NCBI GenBank assembly: GCA_035606665.1
Contig: DATNEY010000009.1
Span: forward strand, 300,087 to 364,086
DNA length: 64,000 nt
From: DASUGC01 sp035606665
GTDB taxonomy: Bacteria > Acidobacteriota > Vicinamibacteria > Vicinamibacterales > SCN-69-37
Direction: 5' to 3'
The notes beneath the pieces were generated by a model, which was given only the letters and a program-made list of their open reading frames with translations, made no database searches and had not been told where the DNA came from. A program made the translations under genes and the position numbers. Shown here in pieces: positions 51,258 through 60,996 of this stretch; the stretch's first letter is position 1; each line of letters opens with the position of its first letter.

Positions 51258-53684
51258 ATGGAAACCTGGATCCGGGACCTCAGGCATGGTGCGCGCAGCC
51301 TCATGCGCGCGCCGGGCTTCACCCTTGTTGTCGTCGCCACGCTCGCGCTGCCCATCGGCGCCGCCACGGCCATCTTCAGCGTCGTAAATCCGGTGCTCCT
51401 CAAGCCTCTGCCGTTCCCGAACGCGGACCGCCTGGTCCAGATCGCCAGCACCGCTCCAGGAACGGATCAGCCGGCGGAGTTCGGGGTGCCGGACGAGCTG
51501 TATTTCGAGTACCGGGAGGCCGTTCCAGGACTTGAGGACCTGGCCCTCTACGGCACCGGTTCATCCACCTCCCGCGCCGAAGGGCACGTCGATCAGCTCT
51601 TCCTGACGAACGCTACATCGTCATTCTTCACGACGCTTGGCGTGCAGCCGCTCCACGGGCGGCTGCCCAACGACCAGGACGATGACAAAGTCGTTGTTAT
51701 CAGCCACTGGCTCTTTCAAAATTGGTTCAATTCCGACCAGGCGGTACTCAACAAGAGCTACACCTTCGCGGGCCAGCCACGGACGGTCATCGGGGTGATG
51801 AAGCCGGACTTCCGCTTTCCGGACGAGCGCGTGGCGTTCTGGGTCAACTTCCCGCTCCGTGCCGCGCAAGTCACGCCGGGCGGGTTCGGACCGAGCGTGG
51901 TCGCGCGGATGAAACCTGGAACCGACGCGGCGACGCTCGCGGCGCAGCTTGAACCGCTCGCGCGCCGGGTCCAGCAGCGTCTGGGGGGGCCCGCTCCATA
52001 CGTGAAGATCATGGAGCGTCACCGGCCCGTGGTGAAGTCGCTTCGCGAGCAGATGGTCGGCGCCATCGCCACACCGCTCTGGATTCTGCTCGGTGCTGTC
52101 GGCATCGTGTTTCTCATCGCGTGTGCGAACGTGGCGAACCTGTTCACTGTGAGAGCGGAGAACCGGCGCCGCGATTTGGTCGTGCGCCGCGCGCTGGGCG
52201 CCGGGCGGGGCGACCTGGTGCGGTCACAGGTGGCGGAGGCGATGCTGCTCGCCGCCGCGGGAGGCGCGGTCGGCGCGTTCATCGCATGGGCCGGCGTCCC
52301 ACTGCTTGTGCGGGCTGCGCCGGATGCGGTCTCCGGTGGATTTGGCGGCGCGCCGATTCCCGGGCTCTCCACAGCGGGCCTGGACCTGACCGCGCTGCTG
52401 TTCACGGTGGGCATTTCGATTCTCGCCGCGTGCGCGTTTGGTCTCCTTCCCGCTTTCCGGATTTCCGGCTCGCGTCTCGGCAGCATCCAGCAGGCCGGGC
52501 GGGGCATCATCGGCCGTGGTGCTATGACGCGCGACGCGCTCGTCGTCGCGCAAACCGCGTCCGCCCTGGTCCTGCTCGTGGGATCCGCGCTGCTTGTCCG
52601 CAGTTTCTGGCAGCTGAGCAACGTCGACGCCGGTTACACAACAAAAGACATCTTCACGTTTCAGATCGCGGCCAACCGGCCGGACCTGAACGAGCGGGCG
52701 GCGATGTCGAGGTTTCAGTACGACTTCATGGATCGTCTGAAGGCGATTCCCGGCGTCGAATCGGTCGGGTACATCACCACGCTTCCGCTGGACGAGGGCG
52801 CGGGCAGCGCGAACATCACGACCGCGAAGATCGAGGCGAGTGGCGCGGAAGCGCCGCTGGTTCGCAATGCCGGCGCCGGTGGAGCGTACTTTCAGACGAT
52901 GGGCATCGAGCTCCGTCGTGGACGTTTCTTCGACCGGATCGAGGAGCAGCAGGGGTCGCCGAACGTGATCATCAGCGAGTCGGCGGCGAAGCTGCTGTTC
53001 CCAGGCGAGGATCCGATCGACAAGCAGGTCAAGCCCGCCGGGAGCGGCCAGCAGTGGTTCACCGTGATCGGCGTTGTCGAGGATGTGCTGGTGGATGATC
53101 TCCGCCGCGCGTCACCGGATCCAATGGTGTACCTGCCGGCCGTGGCCGGGTCACCGGCGTATGTCATGAAGTCCAGGCGCGCCGAGCAACTCGAGCCGGA
53201 AGTTCGCACGATCATTAAGGACGTCATCCCCACATCGCCGATGTATCGCATTTTCACGATGCGGCGGCTGGCTTCGAACGCGATGGCCGGCCTCTCATTC
53301 ACGATGCTCATGGTGAGCCTCGCCGCGCTACTCGCGCTGGTTCTTGGCGCGGTGGGTCTCTATGGCGTGCTGTCGTATGGCGTGCAGCGGCGCGCGCAGG
53401 AAATCGGCGTGCGTATGGCGCTCGGCGCGCGCGCGGATACCGTGCGGTGGATGTTCGTCCGGCAGGGCGGGCAAGTCGCCCTGCTCGGTGTGATCGTGGG
53501 CGCGGTGGCGGCGGCCGGCCTCACCAGATACATCCAGACACTGCTCTTCGGCGTCCAGCGCTTCGACGCCGTCGCGTTTGCCGGGATGTCGATCGTGATG
53601 CTCGCCGTGGCGATGCTTGCCAGCTATCTTCCGGCGCGGCGCGCATCACGCGTCGATCCGGTCATCGCACTCAGATCAGAGTAG
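51258..53684 (+). CDS. ADOP-type ABC transporter permease (4)
   Basis: 808 residues without a cytoplasmic prefix domain. Opens with RDLRHGARSLMRAPGFTLVVVATLALPIGA, then helix, MacB periplasmic domain, FtsX core (IACANVANLFTVRAENRRRDLVVRRALGAG), second periplasmic domain and final FtsX core ending RRASRVDPVIALRSE. It has no PadR gene beside it. Start ATG 51258 is preferred; an in-frame site 15 bases upstream adds little. It is followed directly by a double-hairpin repeat. Confidence 0.88.
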   Translation: METWIRDLRHGARSLMRAPGFTLVVVATLALPIGAATAIFSVVNPVLLKPLPFPNADRLVQIASTAPGTDQPAEFGVPDELYFEYREAVPGLEDLALYGTGSSTSRAEGHVDQLFLTNATSSFFTTLGVQPLHGRLPNDQDDDKVVVISHWLFQNWFNSDQAVLNKSYTFAGQPRTVIGVMKPDFRFPDERVAFWVNFPLRAAQVTPGGFGPSVVARMKPGTDAATLAAQLEPLARRVQQRLGGPAPYVKIMERHRPVVKSLREQMVGAIATPLWILLGAVGIVFLIACANVANLFTVRAENRRRDLVVRRALGAGRGDLVRSQVAEAMLLAAAGGAVGAFIAWAGVPLLVRAAPDAVSGGFGGAPIPGLSTAGLDLTALLFTVGISILAACAFGLLPAFRISGSRLGSIQQAGRGIIGRGAMTRDALVVAQTASALVLLVGSALLVRSFWQLSNVDAGYTTKDIFTFQIAANRPDLNERAAMSRFQYDFMDRLKAIPGVESVGYITTLPLDEGAGSANITTAKIEASGAEAPLVRNAGAGGAYFQTMGIELRRGRFFDRIEEQQGSPNVIISESAAKLLFPGEDPIDKQVKPAGSGQQWFTVIGVVEDVLVDDLRRASPDPMVYLPAVAGSPAYVMKSRRAEQLEPEVRTIIKDVIPTSPMYRIFTMRRLASNAMAGLSFTMLMVSLAALLALVLGAVGLYGVLSYGVQRRAQEIGVRMALGARADTVRWMFVRQGGQVALLGVIVGAVAAAGLTRYIQTLLFGVQRFDAVAFAGMSIVMLAVAMLASYLPARRASRVDPVIALRSE

Positions 53685-53729
53685 GGCGGGGCTTCAGCCC
53701 CGCCGGCCTGCCGGGCCTGAAGGCCCGGC
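53685..53729. repeat. Double-hairpin repeat between convergent genes
   Basis: Two hairpins: GGCGGGG/CCCCGCC with loop CTTCAG (53685-53704) and GCCGGGCC/GGCCCGGC with loop TGAA (53710-53729). They lie exactly between the stop of the fourth ADOP gene and the stop of the convergent SPFH gene, so they could end transcription from both sides. They share design and loop bases with 55864-55923 and with 7543-7564. Confidence 0.75.
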
Positions 53730-53733
53730 TTAC

Positions 53734-55764
53734 TCAGGGGTTCTTCTTGCCGTTCATGCTGTCGCGGACGATGTTCGCGAGCAGCACATTGACGATCCCG
53801 CTGGCATTTCCGTCGGCGCCGCCGCCGGCGACGATCTCCGGGACCAGCTTGAACCCGCTCGAGGCGAGCGCGCGCGCGATTTCCACGCTCGCGTACTTCT
53901 CGGGATCCATCGCGGCCGTCTTCTGTTTGATGACCTTGGCCTCGGCCTCGCCGACGGCCGTGATCTTCTCGCCTTCGGCCGCGCCGACCGTGCGCAGCAC
54001 CATCGCGTCGGCCTCGGCGTTCCTCGTCTTGGCGCCGGCCTCGCCCTCGGCTTTTCTGATCGTGGCCTGGGCGTTGAACGATGCGATCTCGACATCGCGC
54101 TCGGCCTTCACGACGCTGGGCTGGGTGTCCGCCTGCGCCCTGGCCTGCGCCAGGCTCTTGCGCACTTCCTCGGCTTCCTTCTGCGTGTTGTAGGTCGTCT
54201 TCTCCTGCTCCGCGATCTTGCGATCCGTGAGCGTCTTCATCAGCGCTTCCGGCGGCGTGATGTCGCCAATCAGCGTATCCACGGCGCCGACGTTGTACTC
54301 CTCGAGCGCCTTGGCGATGCTGGTCTTGGCTTCGTGCTGCCGGGCCGTGCGCTGCTTCAGGAAGTCGATGACGTCCGAGTTCTGCGCGGCGTTGCGGAAG
54401 TAGTTGCCGATCGTCGGCTCGAGAACCTGCGTGACCAGGTTCGCCATGCTGCCGAAGCGCGCGATGACCTTCGGGGCCTCCGTCCGCGGAATATGAATGA
54501 TCTGGCTGACGTCGAGGTTGAACGTGAAGCCGTCGGATGAACGCACCGTGATCGTCGACAGGTTCTTGTCGAGGTTGTGCGCTTCGGTTTTTCCTGTCGC
54601 CCAGTTCAGCACGACGTTCGCGGTGGGCACGATTTCGACCTTGTGCGTGTACGTGTTCAACGGGTACTTGCCCGGATCGAGCGGCGTGACCCACACGCCC
54701 TTCTGGCCCCTCGAAACCAGGTTGCCGTGCTTGAAGGCGTCTCCGGTGACGTCGATGCCCTCGCCGCCGACATAAGCAATGACGACGCCGACATTCGCGA
54801 TTGGGACTTTCGTCATTTCAATCAGCTCGACGGTGGCAAACCGCGGATTGATGAAGTACCGGCCGGCGAGCAGTACCTGTTCCTGGAGACCCTTGCTGCC
54901 GCCGTTTGTCACGAACGCCTGCGGGTTCTGGAACATGTCGTGATTCGGCACCTCGCGGCCCGCGATTTCACCGCTCGTCAACGGCTGGCCTTCCTTCGTG
55001 GTGACGATGCCGATCATGTTGTCCGGAATGTCGATGACGTCTTCCATCGTCACCGTGAAGAGCTTGGGATTGATGCGGTACTGGCCCTGCGGAATGATCG
55101 ACATCTGCGGTCCGCGCTCGCCGCCGTTGTCGATGAACGCCTGCGCGTCCTGAAACGAGTCGCAGTCGACGTGCCGGCCGATGATGCGTCCGCCGGAGAG
55201 GGGCTTGCCGTCATTGGCTTCGACGACGCCGATCTTGCCGGCAGGCACCGTCGCCATGGCCACAACGTGCGTCGTGAAGACCAGCGTGTTGATGCGCCAC
55301 GTCCCCGGAGGGATGACGGCCATCTGCGCGCCGCGTTCACCCTGGTTCTGCAGGAACGCACGCGCGTCCTGAAAGTTGTCGCACTCGACCTGCCTCGCGA
55401 GGATCCGGCCATCAGGCATGGGATTACCGTCGCAGGATTCGACGAGCGCGATCTGTCCGTTCGGCACCATCAGAAACCGGGTGATGTCGATCTGGTACTG
55501 CCACGGCCAGTAGCCGAACTTCAGGCCGGGCGCGAGCGTGTCCGCCTGCACGCCGGCTTCGCCAAGGAGCGCGATGATCTTGCCTGGAGGCAGCTCGCGA
55601 TGCTTGCCGAACAGCACGAACTTCTTCGTCACGAGGCCGATGCTGTCGTCGGGAACGATGACGATACCGAGTAATCGAACGGCGGCCTTCCAGAAGATGA
55701 GCGCCAGAATAATCGGGAGCACCCACCAGTAACTCAGAATTGCATCCAAGACTTGCGTGTCCAT
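53734..55764 (-). CDS. SPFH/flotillin-like membrane protein with N-terminal tandem repeats
   Basis: 676 residues. One hydrophobic helix occupies about 14-37. Five consecutive repeats of roughly 60-73 residues follow (about 38-99, 100-172, 173-245, 246-319, 320-379). The middle three share VPxGxIGxV, DGxPL, GRxVxCDxFQDAQAF, NGGERG and IPxGxYRIN. An SPFH domain (about 380-520, ending EEYNVGAVDTLIGDI) and a coiled-coil rich in Ala, Glu and Lys (about 520-640) complete it. Flotillins form membrane scaffolds. The tandem repeats are beyond the usual one-SPFH layout and recall major vault protein repeat organisation. Confidence 0.85.
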   Translation of the reverse strand: MDTQVLDAILSYWWVLPIILALIFWKAAVRLLGIVIVPDDSIGLVTKKFVLFGKHRELPPGKIIALLGEAGVQADTLAPGLKFGYWPWQYQIDITRFLMVPNGQIALVESCDGNPMPDGRILARQVECDNFQDARAFLQNQGERGAQMAVIPPGTWRINTLVFTTHVVAMATVPAGKIGVVEANDGKPLSGGRIIGRHVDCDSFQDAQAFIDNGGERGPQMSIIPQGQYRINPKLFTVTMEDVIDIPDNMIGIVTTKEGQPLTSGEIAGREVPNHDMFQNPQAFVTNGGSKGLQEQVLLAGRYFINPRFATVELIEMTKVPIANVGVVIAYVGGEGIDVTGDAFKHGNLVSRGQKGVWVTPLDPGKYPLNTYTHKVEIVPTANVVLNWATGKTEAHNLDKNLSTITVRSSDGFTFNLDVSQIIHIPRTEAPKVIARFGSMANLVTQVLEPTIGNYFRNAAQNSDVIDFLKQRTARQHEAKTSIAKALEEYNVGAVDTLIGDITPPEALMKTLTDRKIAEQEKTTYNTQKEAEEVRKSLAQARAQADTQPSVVKAERDVEIASFNAQATIRKAEGEAGAKTRNAEADAMVLRTVGAAEGEKITAVGEAEAKVIKQKTAAMDPEKYASVEIARALASSGFKLVPEIVAGGGADGNASGIVNVLLANIVRDSMNGKKNP

Positions 55765-55863
55765 GTTGTCTCCAAAGTCCGCACCGGCGCTGATCGGATA
55801 ACCGGGTGGCGTGCTGGCGGCGGCCTATTATGCGCCGACTATGTCGGACGCCGCCTTGGCGTG

Positions 55864-55923
55864 CCGTAGGCGGCGGGCTTCAGCCCGCCGCGCGTTCGGC
55901 GGCCGAAAGGCCGCCGACTACGG
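55864..55923. repeat. Complete double-hairpin intergenic repeat
   Basis: A 60-base element bounded by CCGTAG (55864-55869) and CTACGG (55918-55923), which are themselves complementary. Inside are CGGCGGG/CCCGCCG with loop CTTCAG (55871-55890) and CGGCGGCC/GGCCGCCG with loop GAAA (55897-55916). It is the most complete of the four similar elements seen. It lies in the divergent space between the SPFH and GH38 genes, so it is not simply a terminator. Confidence 0.8.
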
Positions 55924-55962
55924 TGTCTGCGTGTGGGAAGATACGCCCATTCGGGGCACCTC

Positions 55963-58900
55963 ATGAGAATACGGACAGGCGTCGCGATTGTTGCAGCCGC
56001 GTTGATCGCGTCGTCCTCGCGAGTTGGCACGCAAGGTCAGGCGCCCAAACCGGTGCTGTACGTCGTTGGAACCTCCCACCTCGATTCGCAGTGGAACTGG
56101 ACGGTGCAGGACAGCATTCGGCGCTTCGTGCCTGGCACATTCTTTGAGAACTTCGATCGGTTCGAGAAGTTTCCTGCCTACGTCTTCAGCTATGAAGGTG
56201 CAATCCACTACATGTGGTTCAAGGAGTACTACCCGCAGGAGTGGGCACGCGTGCGGCAGTACGTCGCGCAGGGACGCTGGCGCGTGGCGGGCAACTGGAT
56301 CAATGCGGTTGACGTGAACGTGCCGTCGCCCGAATCCCTGATGCGGCACGCGCTCTATGCGAAGCGATTCTTTCGCGGTGAGTTCAACAAGGTCTCCAAC
56401 GATGTCTATCTGCCGGATTGTTTCGGCTTCGGTTTCGCATTGCCGTCGATCGCGCGGCACTCGGGCCTGACTGCTTTCACGACACAGAAACTGACCTGGG
56501 GTTCGTCGTATGGCATTCCGTTTCCGATCGGACGATGGCGCGGGGTTGACGGCAGCGAGGTCGTCGCGGCGCTGAATCCAGGCGCGTACGTCACGAAGAT
56601 CGATTCAGACATCGCTGTTGACCCGAAGTGGTCGAACGATCCGACTCCGCTCGGAAACGGCCGCTCGGTGATCTATCGCCTGTTCGGCGTCGGTGACATC
56701 GGCGGTGCGCCGGACGCGCAGTCGGTCGAGTGGCTGCAGAAAGCGCTCGCCAATAAGAACGGCGCGGTCGAGGTCCGCAACACGTCCGTCGATCAACTCG
56801 CCAATGACCTCACAGCGGAAGAGAGGCTGGCGCTTCCCGTCTATACCGGTGAGTTGACGATGAAGACGCACGGCGTCGGCACGCATTCGTCGCAGGCGGC
56901 CATGAAGAAGCTGAATCGCTCGAACGAGCTGCTCGCCGATGCCGCCGAACGGGCGAGCGTCGCGGCCAACTGGCTCACCGGTCTTGCGTATCCATCGGAC
57001 CGGCTGCGTGAAGCGTGGACGCGCGTCCTGTGGCATCACTTCCACGACGACATCACCGGCACGTCGATCCCTCAGGCCTATCAGTTTTCGTGGAACGACG
57101 AGTTCGTCTCGTTGAATCAGTTCGCCGGCGTCCTCACAAGTGCGACGTCGAGCGTGGCGAGCATGATGGACACGCAGGCGACAGGCGTTCCACTGGTCGT
57201 CTACAACCCCATGGCGTCGAGCCGCAGGGATGTGGTGGAAGCTCAAGTTGCGTTTCCAGCTGGTGCTCCAGGACCAGGAGGACGGTGGGAGCCGGTCATT
57301 CCGCGATCGGTGCGCGTGACCGATCGCGCCACGGGCCGTGAAGTTCCAGCGTCGGTTATCGGGTTCGAGCCGGGCGGGACCAGGATCCGTTTCCTCGCTG
57401 ACATGCCCTCGGTCGGATTCAAGGTGTTCGAGGTGCGTGACGGTGTCGGGAGTCGCTCAGTCAGAAGTACCGGCCTTGCCGTCTCCACCTCGTCGCTCGA
57501 GAACGCCCGCTATCGCGTGAACATCGACGCGAACGGCGACATCGCGTCCATCTTTGACAAAGAGGCGAGGCACGAGCTTCTCAAGTCGCCAATTCGTCTC
57601 GAGATGCGCGACGACCCATCACCGGACAAGCCGGCGTGGCGGATTCTCTATGAGACCGTTACCGCGCCCGTTCGCGAGTACCCGGTCAAGCCCGTAGTGC
57701 GCATCGTCGAGCGGGGTCCTGTGCGCGTTGCTCTGGAAGTGACGCGCCAGGCTGGCGCGTCGACGATCACACAGCGCATTTCGCTCAGCGCCGACGGCGA
57801 TCGCGTGGATGTCGAGAACGAGATCGACTGGAAGTCGACGAACACGCTGCTCAAGGCCGCGTTTCCGTTTGCGGCCTCGAATCCGAAAGCGACGTACGAC
57901 CTCGGTCTGGGCACGATTCAGCGCGGCAATAACCATCCCGATGCCTACGAAGTGCCCGCGCAGTGGTGGGCTGACATCACCGATACGACCGGATCGTTCG
58001 GCGCCGCGGTGCTGACCGACAGCAAATACGGTTGGGACAAGCCTGCCGACAATGTGCTCAGGCTGACGTTGCTGCACAGTCCGAGGCCAGGAGAATGGCC
58101 TCGACCCTTCTACCAATCGGCGCAGGATCTCGGCCGTCACCGCTTCGTGTACTCGATCGCCGGACACTACGGGGACTGGCGCGCCGGCCGCGTGCCGATG
58201 CGCGCAGCGCGGCTCAATCAGCCGCTCGTCGCTTTTCAGGCGACATCCCATCCGGGCGCGCTTGGACGGACCTTCTCGCTGATGCGGATCGACGACCCGA
58301 CGGGCCAGATCGCGGTTCGCGCGCTGAAGAAGGCGGAGGACTCCGACGAGATCGTCGTCCGCCTGCAAGAGCAGTACGGCAACGAGACGGTTGTGCAGTT
58401 GAGTTTCGCGAGCCCGATTCTTTCCGTGCGCACGATCAATGCCGCCGAGGAGCCGCTGTCCGACGCAACGCGTCGCGACGCGACAACGACCATGACGACG
58501 GCGCTCGGTGCCTACCAACCGAGAAGCTTCGCCATTCGTCTCAGTCCCCCAGCGGCGACGGCGCCCGCGGTTGCGCGTGTGAGCGCGCCGCTCGAGCTGC
58601 CGTTCAATCTCGACGGCATCACGCTCGATGCCGGCCGTGCCGACGGCAACCTTGACGGCGCGGGCCTCACCATCGCCGGTGAGTTGTGGCCGAATGAAAT
58701 CGCGCTCAACGGGGTCGCATTCAAGATGGGCTCGACCCAGCCTGGCGTCCGGAACATCCTCGTGCCCGAGGGCCAGACGCTCCAGCTGCCGGCGGGTCCG
58801 GGACTGAATCGCCTGTACATCCTGGCGTCGGCCGTCGGTGGGGACGTCAATGCAACGATGGCGTTCGAGGGGGGGCCGCGCAACCAGCGCACGCAAACAA

Positions 58901-59331
58901 TTCTTGTTCGGGAGTGGCAGGCACCGATCGGCCAGTGGTTCAGCACGCTTCGAACCGAACGGATGCTGCGCCAGGTGGTCGTTCCTCAGATGCGCGGTCA
59001 GACGTGGACCGAGCGCGCGATTGCCGACGACATGGTGACGTCGTTCGACCCGAAGACCGGCGTGGTCAGCGGCATCGATCAGATCCGTCAGGCGTTTGTG
59101 AAGACGGACGAAATCGCGTGGGTCGGCACGCACCGTCACGAACCGTCCGGGAATCAGATCTACATCCCGTCCTATGTATTCCTGTACCGCGTTCACATTC
59201 CAGCAGGAGCAACGGCGGTGCGGTTGCCGGCGAACAGCAAGATCAGGATCTTCGCCGCGACAGCGGTCAGGGAGCCGTGGGGCGTCACGCCCGCCGGCGC
59301 GCTGTACATGCCGGAAATATCGAGACGATAG
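55963..59331 (+). CDS. Exported glycoside hydrolase family 38 alpha-mannosidase-like enzyme
   Basis: 1122 residues from ATG 55963 with signal peptide (VAIVAAALIASSSRVG). The catalytic domain has metal-binding HxD in VVGTSHLDSQWNW near 40, the nucleophile-loop Asp in VYLPDCFGFGFALPS near 152 (often D-S-F-G-H in the family) and further metal His in HHFHDDITGTSIPQAY near 365. A central helical bundle and a large C-terminal beta region complete the usual GH38 layout. It would cleave alpha-mannosides outside the cytoplasm. Cys-Phe-Gly-Phe after the Asp is less common. Confidence 0.88.
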   Translation: MRIRTGVAIVAAALIASSSRVGTQGQAPKPVLYVVGTSHLDSQWNWTVQDSIRRFVPGTFFENFDRFEKFPAYVFSYEGAIHYMWFKEYYPQEWARVRQYVAQGRWRVAGNWINAVDVNVPSPESLMRHALYAKRFFRGEFNKVSNDVYLPDCFGFGFALPSIARHSGLTAFTTQKLTWGSSYGIPFPIGRWRGVDGSEVVAALNPGAYVTKIDSDIAVDPKWSNDPTPLGNGRSVIYRLFGVGDIGGAPDAQSVEWLQKALANKNGAVEVRNTSVDQLANDLTAEERLALPVYTGELTMKTHGVGTHSSQAAMKKLNRSNELLADAAERASVAANWLTGLAYPSDRLREAWTRVLWHHFHDDITGTSIPQAYQFSWNDEFVSLNQFAGVLTSATSSVASMMDTQATGVPLVVYNPMASSRRDVVEAQVAFPAGAPGPGGRWEPVIPRSVRVTDRATGREVPASVIGFEPGGTRIRFLADMPSVGFKVFEVRDGVGSRSVRSTGLAVSTSSLENARYRVNIDANGDIASIFDKEARHELLKSPIRLEMRDDPSPDKPAWRILYETVTAPVREYPVKPVVRIVERGPVRVALEVTRQAGASTITQRISLSADGDRVDVENEIDWKSTNTLLKAAFPFAASNPKATYDLGLGTIQRGNNHPDAYEVPAQWWADITDTTGSFGAAVLTDSKYGWDKPADNVLRLTLLHSPRPGEWPRPFYQSAQDLGRHRFVYSIAGHYGDWRAGRVPMRAARLNQPLVAFQATSHPGALGRTFSLMRIDDPTGQIAVRALKKAEDSDEIVVRLQEQYGNETVVQLSFASPILSVRTINAAEEPLSDATRRDATTTMTTALGAYQPRSFAIRLSPPAATAPAVARVSAPLELPFNLDGITLDAGRADGNLDGAGLTIAGELWPNEIALNGVAFKMGSTQPGVRNILVPEGQTLQLPAGPGLNRLYILASAVGGDVNATMAFEGGPRNQRTQTILVREWQAPIGQWFSTLRTERMLRQVVVPQMRGQTWTERAIADDMVTSFDPKTGVVSGIDQIRQAFVKTDEIAWVGTHRHEPSGNQIYIPSYVFLYRVHIPAGATAVRLPANSKIRIFAATAVREPWGVTPAGALYMPEISRR

Positions 59332-59376
59332 CCCGACGGCTGTTAACACTCCGCCTCCCCGGAGCGTCCATGATTG

Positions 59377-59901
59377 ATGAGGCCGTTGACTACCCGCGAC
59401 TATCGCCCAGTCGTCGCCGCCGCCCGCGCGGGGGATGAGGACGCGTTTGCCGAGCTGTACCGCGTGTTTGGCCGCGCGGTACACGGCACATTGCTCGCTC
59501 GTCTGCCCGCATCGGACGCCGCCGACCTGGTGCAGGACGTCTTCATTCAGGCCTGGTCGCGGCTTCGGGAACTCCGGGACGACTCGGCATTCGGCGCCTG
59601 GATTTGTACCATCGCGCGCCGGCAGGCCGCGTCCCATTACCGCAGCCGCCGGGAGTTCGTGTCACTGCCGGCGAATCTTGCTGCCCGCGAAGGGACGCAC
59701 GTCCAGGCGGAAGCGCACGCTGCGGTCGCCGCCATTCAGGACCTTCCGGAGGCCTATCGCGAGACGCTCACGCTCCGCCTCGTCGAGGGTCTCACCGGTT
59801 CGGAAATCGCGAGTGTTACTGGCCTTACGCCGGATTCGGTACGCGTCAATCTGCACCGCGGCTTCACCATGCTGCGTGCGCGACTCGGAGTCACGTCATG
59901 A
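59377..59901 (+). CDS. ECF-type RNA polymerase sigma factor, second
   Basis: 174 residues starting at ATG 59377 (an in-frame TTG lies 3 bases upstream). Region 2 is clear (DAFAELYRVFGRAVHGTLLA, DLVQDVFIQAWSRL, AFGAWICTIARRQA) and so is region 4.2 (IQDLPEAYRETLTLRLVEGL, GLTPDSVRVNLHRGFTMLRARL). Its stop overlaps the FecR-like gene by 4 bp, so that protein is probably its membrane regulator. It leads an operon that continues with YceI and a dioxygenase-like gene. Confidence 0.88.
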   Translation: MRPLTTRDYRPVVAAARAGDEDAFAELYRVFGRAVHGTLLARLPASDAADLVQDVFIQAWSRLRELRDDSAFGAWICTIARRQAASHYRSRREFVSLPANLAAREGTHVQAEAHAAVAAIQDLPEAYRETLTLRLVEGLTGSEIASVTGLTPDSVRVNLHRGFTMLRARLGVTS

Positions 59902-60953
59902 CGAACCAGCGCGACGACAAGACGATCGCGTATCTCTGGGATCCGCACGCCGGCGCGGGCGGTGTCGATCCTGCGTTGCTCGCGCTCGAGAAGGAGCTGG
60001 CGACGCTCAGCTTCGATGCAGCCGAGCGCCCCTTGCCGTTGCCGGCGCGATCCCGTTCGACTGCGCGACACGCCATTCGGTGGTGGTCCCTGGCAGCGGC
60101 TGCCGTGGTGTTGATCGCTGCGTCGGGTGTGTGGTTCTCGCAGTGGCGCTGGACATGGCCGGCGGGACGTCCGTGGGTTGTCTCGTCGCGCCCGTCAGCG
60201 GCGCCGGCTGAGTTCGCGGTGGGCGCGCCCTTCGTGCTGCCAGGCAACGAGAGCGCCGTGGTGAATGTGGCGCGCATCGGCACCATGCGTGTCGACGGAG
60301 GTTCGCAACTCGCGCTGCGCTCGACCCAGGGCACGCGTCATCGCCTCGCCATGGAGTACGGCCGCATCTCCCTGCGCGTCTGGGCGCCACCCGGCAGCGT
60401 TGCCATACAGACGCCCGCCGGAGAGGTCATCGATCTCGGCTGCGAATTCGATCTCGACGTCGATGCCACGAGCGCCAGGGTGTCCGTGCGCTCCGGTTGG
60501 GTGCAACTCGACAACGGGATTGCCGAGTCGCTCATTCCGGCCGGGGCCAGCAGCGGGATGACACGGAATCGCGCGCCCGGTGTGCCTGTCTTCGACACGG
60601 CCGTCCCGCAGTTTCGTGATGCCGTTCGACGGTATGAAGCCACGCTCGACGTGGCGTATGTGGATGCGATCGTTACGCATGCACGCGTCGGCGATGTCTT
60701 GACGCTCGTGACGCTGATCGCTCGTGGCGGCCCAGGCACGGACCGCTTGGGCTCGCGCGGGGCGGAGTTGTGGCCTCTTCCGGATGGCGTCACTGTCGGC
60801 GGGATCCTTCGCGGCGATCGTGACGGGCTCTGGCGATGGAGAGACACACTCGAGCTGCCGCCGGTCAAGGGCTGGCTGAGAAACTGGCGGGACGCCCTGC
60901 CGGCCTGGCTTGTGCCGCGAGCCGCGGTCCCGCCGGCGGATCGGCGCCGTTAA
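59898..60953 (+). CDS. FecR-domain membrane protein, putative anti-sigma factor
   Basis: 351 residues. A cytoplasmic part of about 57, one transmembrane helix near 59-80 (WWSLAAAAVVLIAASGVWF) and a periplasmic FecR domain at about 100-200 (FVLPGNESAVVNVARIGTMRVDGG, LALRSTQGTRHRLAMEYGRI, TPAGEVIDLGCEFDLDVD). The C-terminal 140 residues are helical and unassigned. No TonB receptor is nearby, which differs from the FecIRA pattern. Coupled to the sigma gene by 4 bp. Confidence 0.82.
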   Translation: MTNQRDDKTIAYLWDPHAGAGGVDPALLALEKELATLSFDAAERPLPLPARSRSTARHAIRWWSLAAAAVVLIAASGVWFSQWRWTWPAGRPWVVSSRPSAAPAEFAVGAPFVLPGNESAVVNVARIGTMRVDGGSQLALRSTQGTRHRLAMEYGRISLRVWAPPGSVAIQTPAGEVIDLGCEFDLDVDATSARVSVRSGWVQLDNGIAESLIPAGASSGMTRNRAPGVPVFDTAVPQFRDAVRRYEATLDVAYVDAIVTHARVGDVLTLVTLIARGGPGTDRLGSRGAELWPLPDGVTVGGILRGDRDGLWRWRDTLELPPVKGWLRNWRDALPAWLVPRAAVPPADRRR

Positions 60954-60996
60954 CACTTTGCTCTTCCGTCGCGTCCTCGATCGCAAGGAGCTAATC

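Noticed and set aside
57619..59637. A 672-residue leftward frame opposite the GH38 gene
   Set aside because: Antisense to a complete mannosidase and without any protein-like motif.
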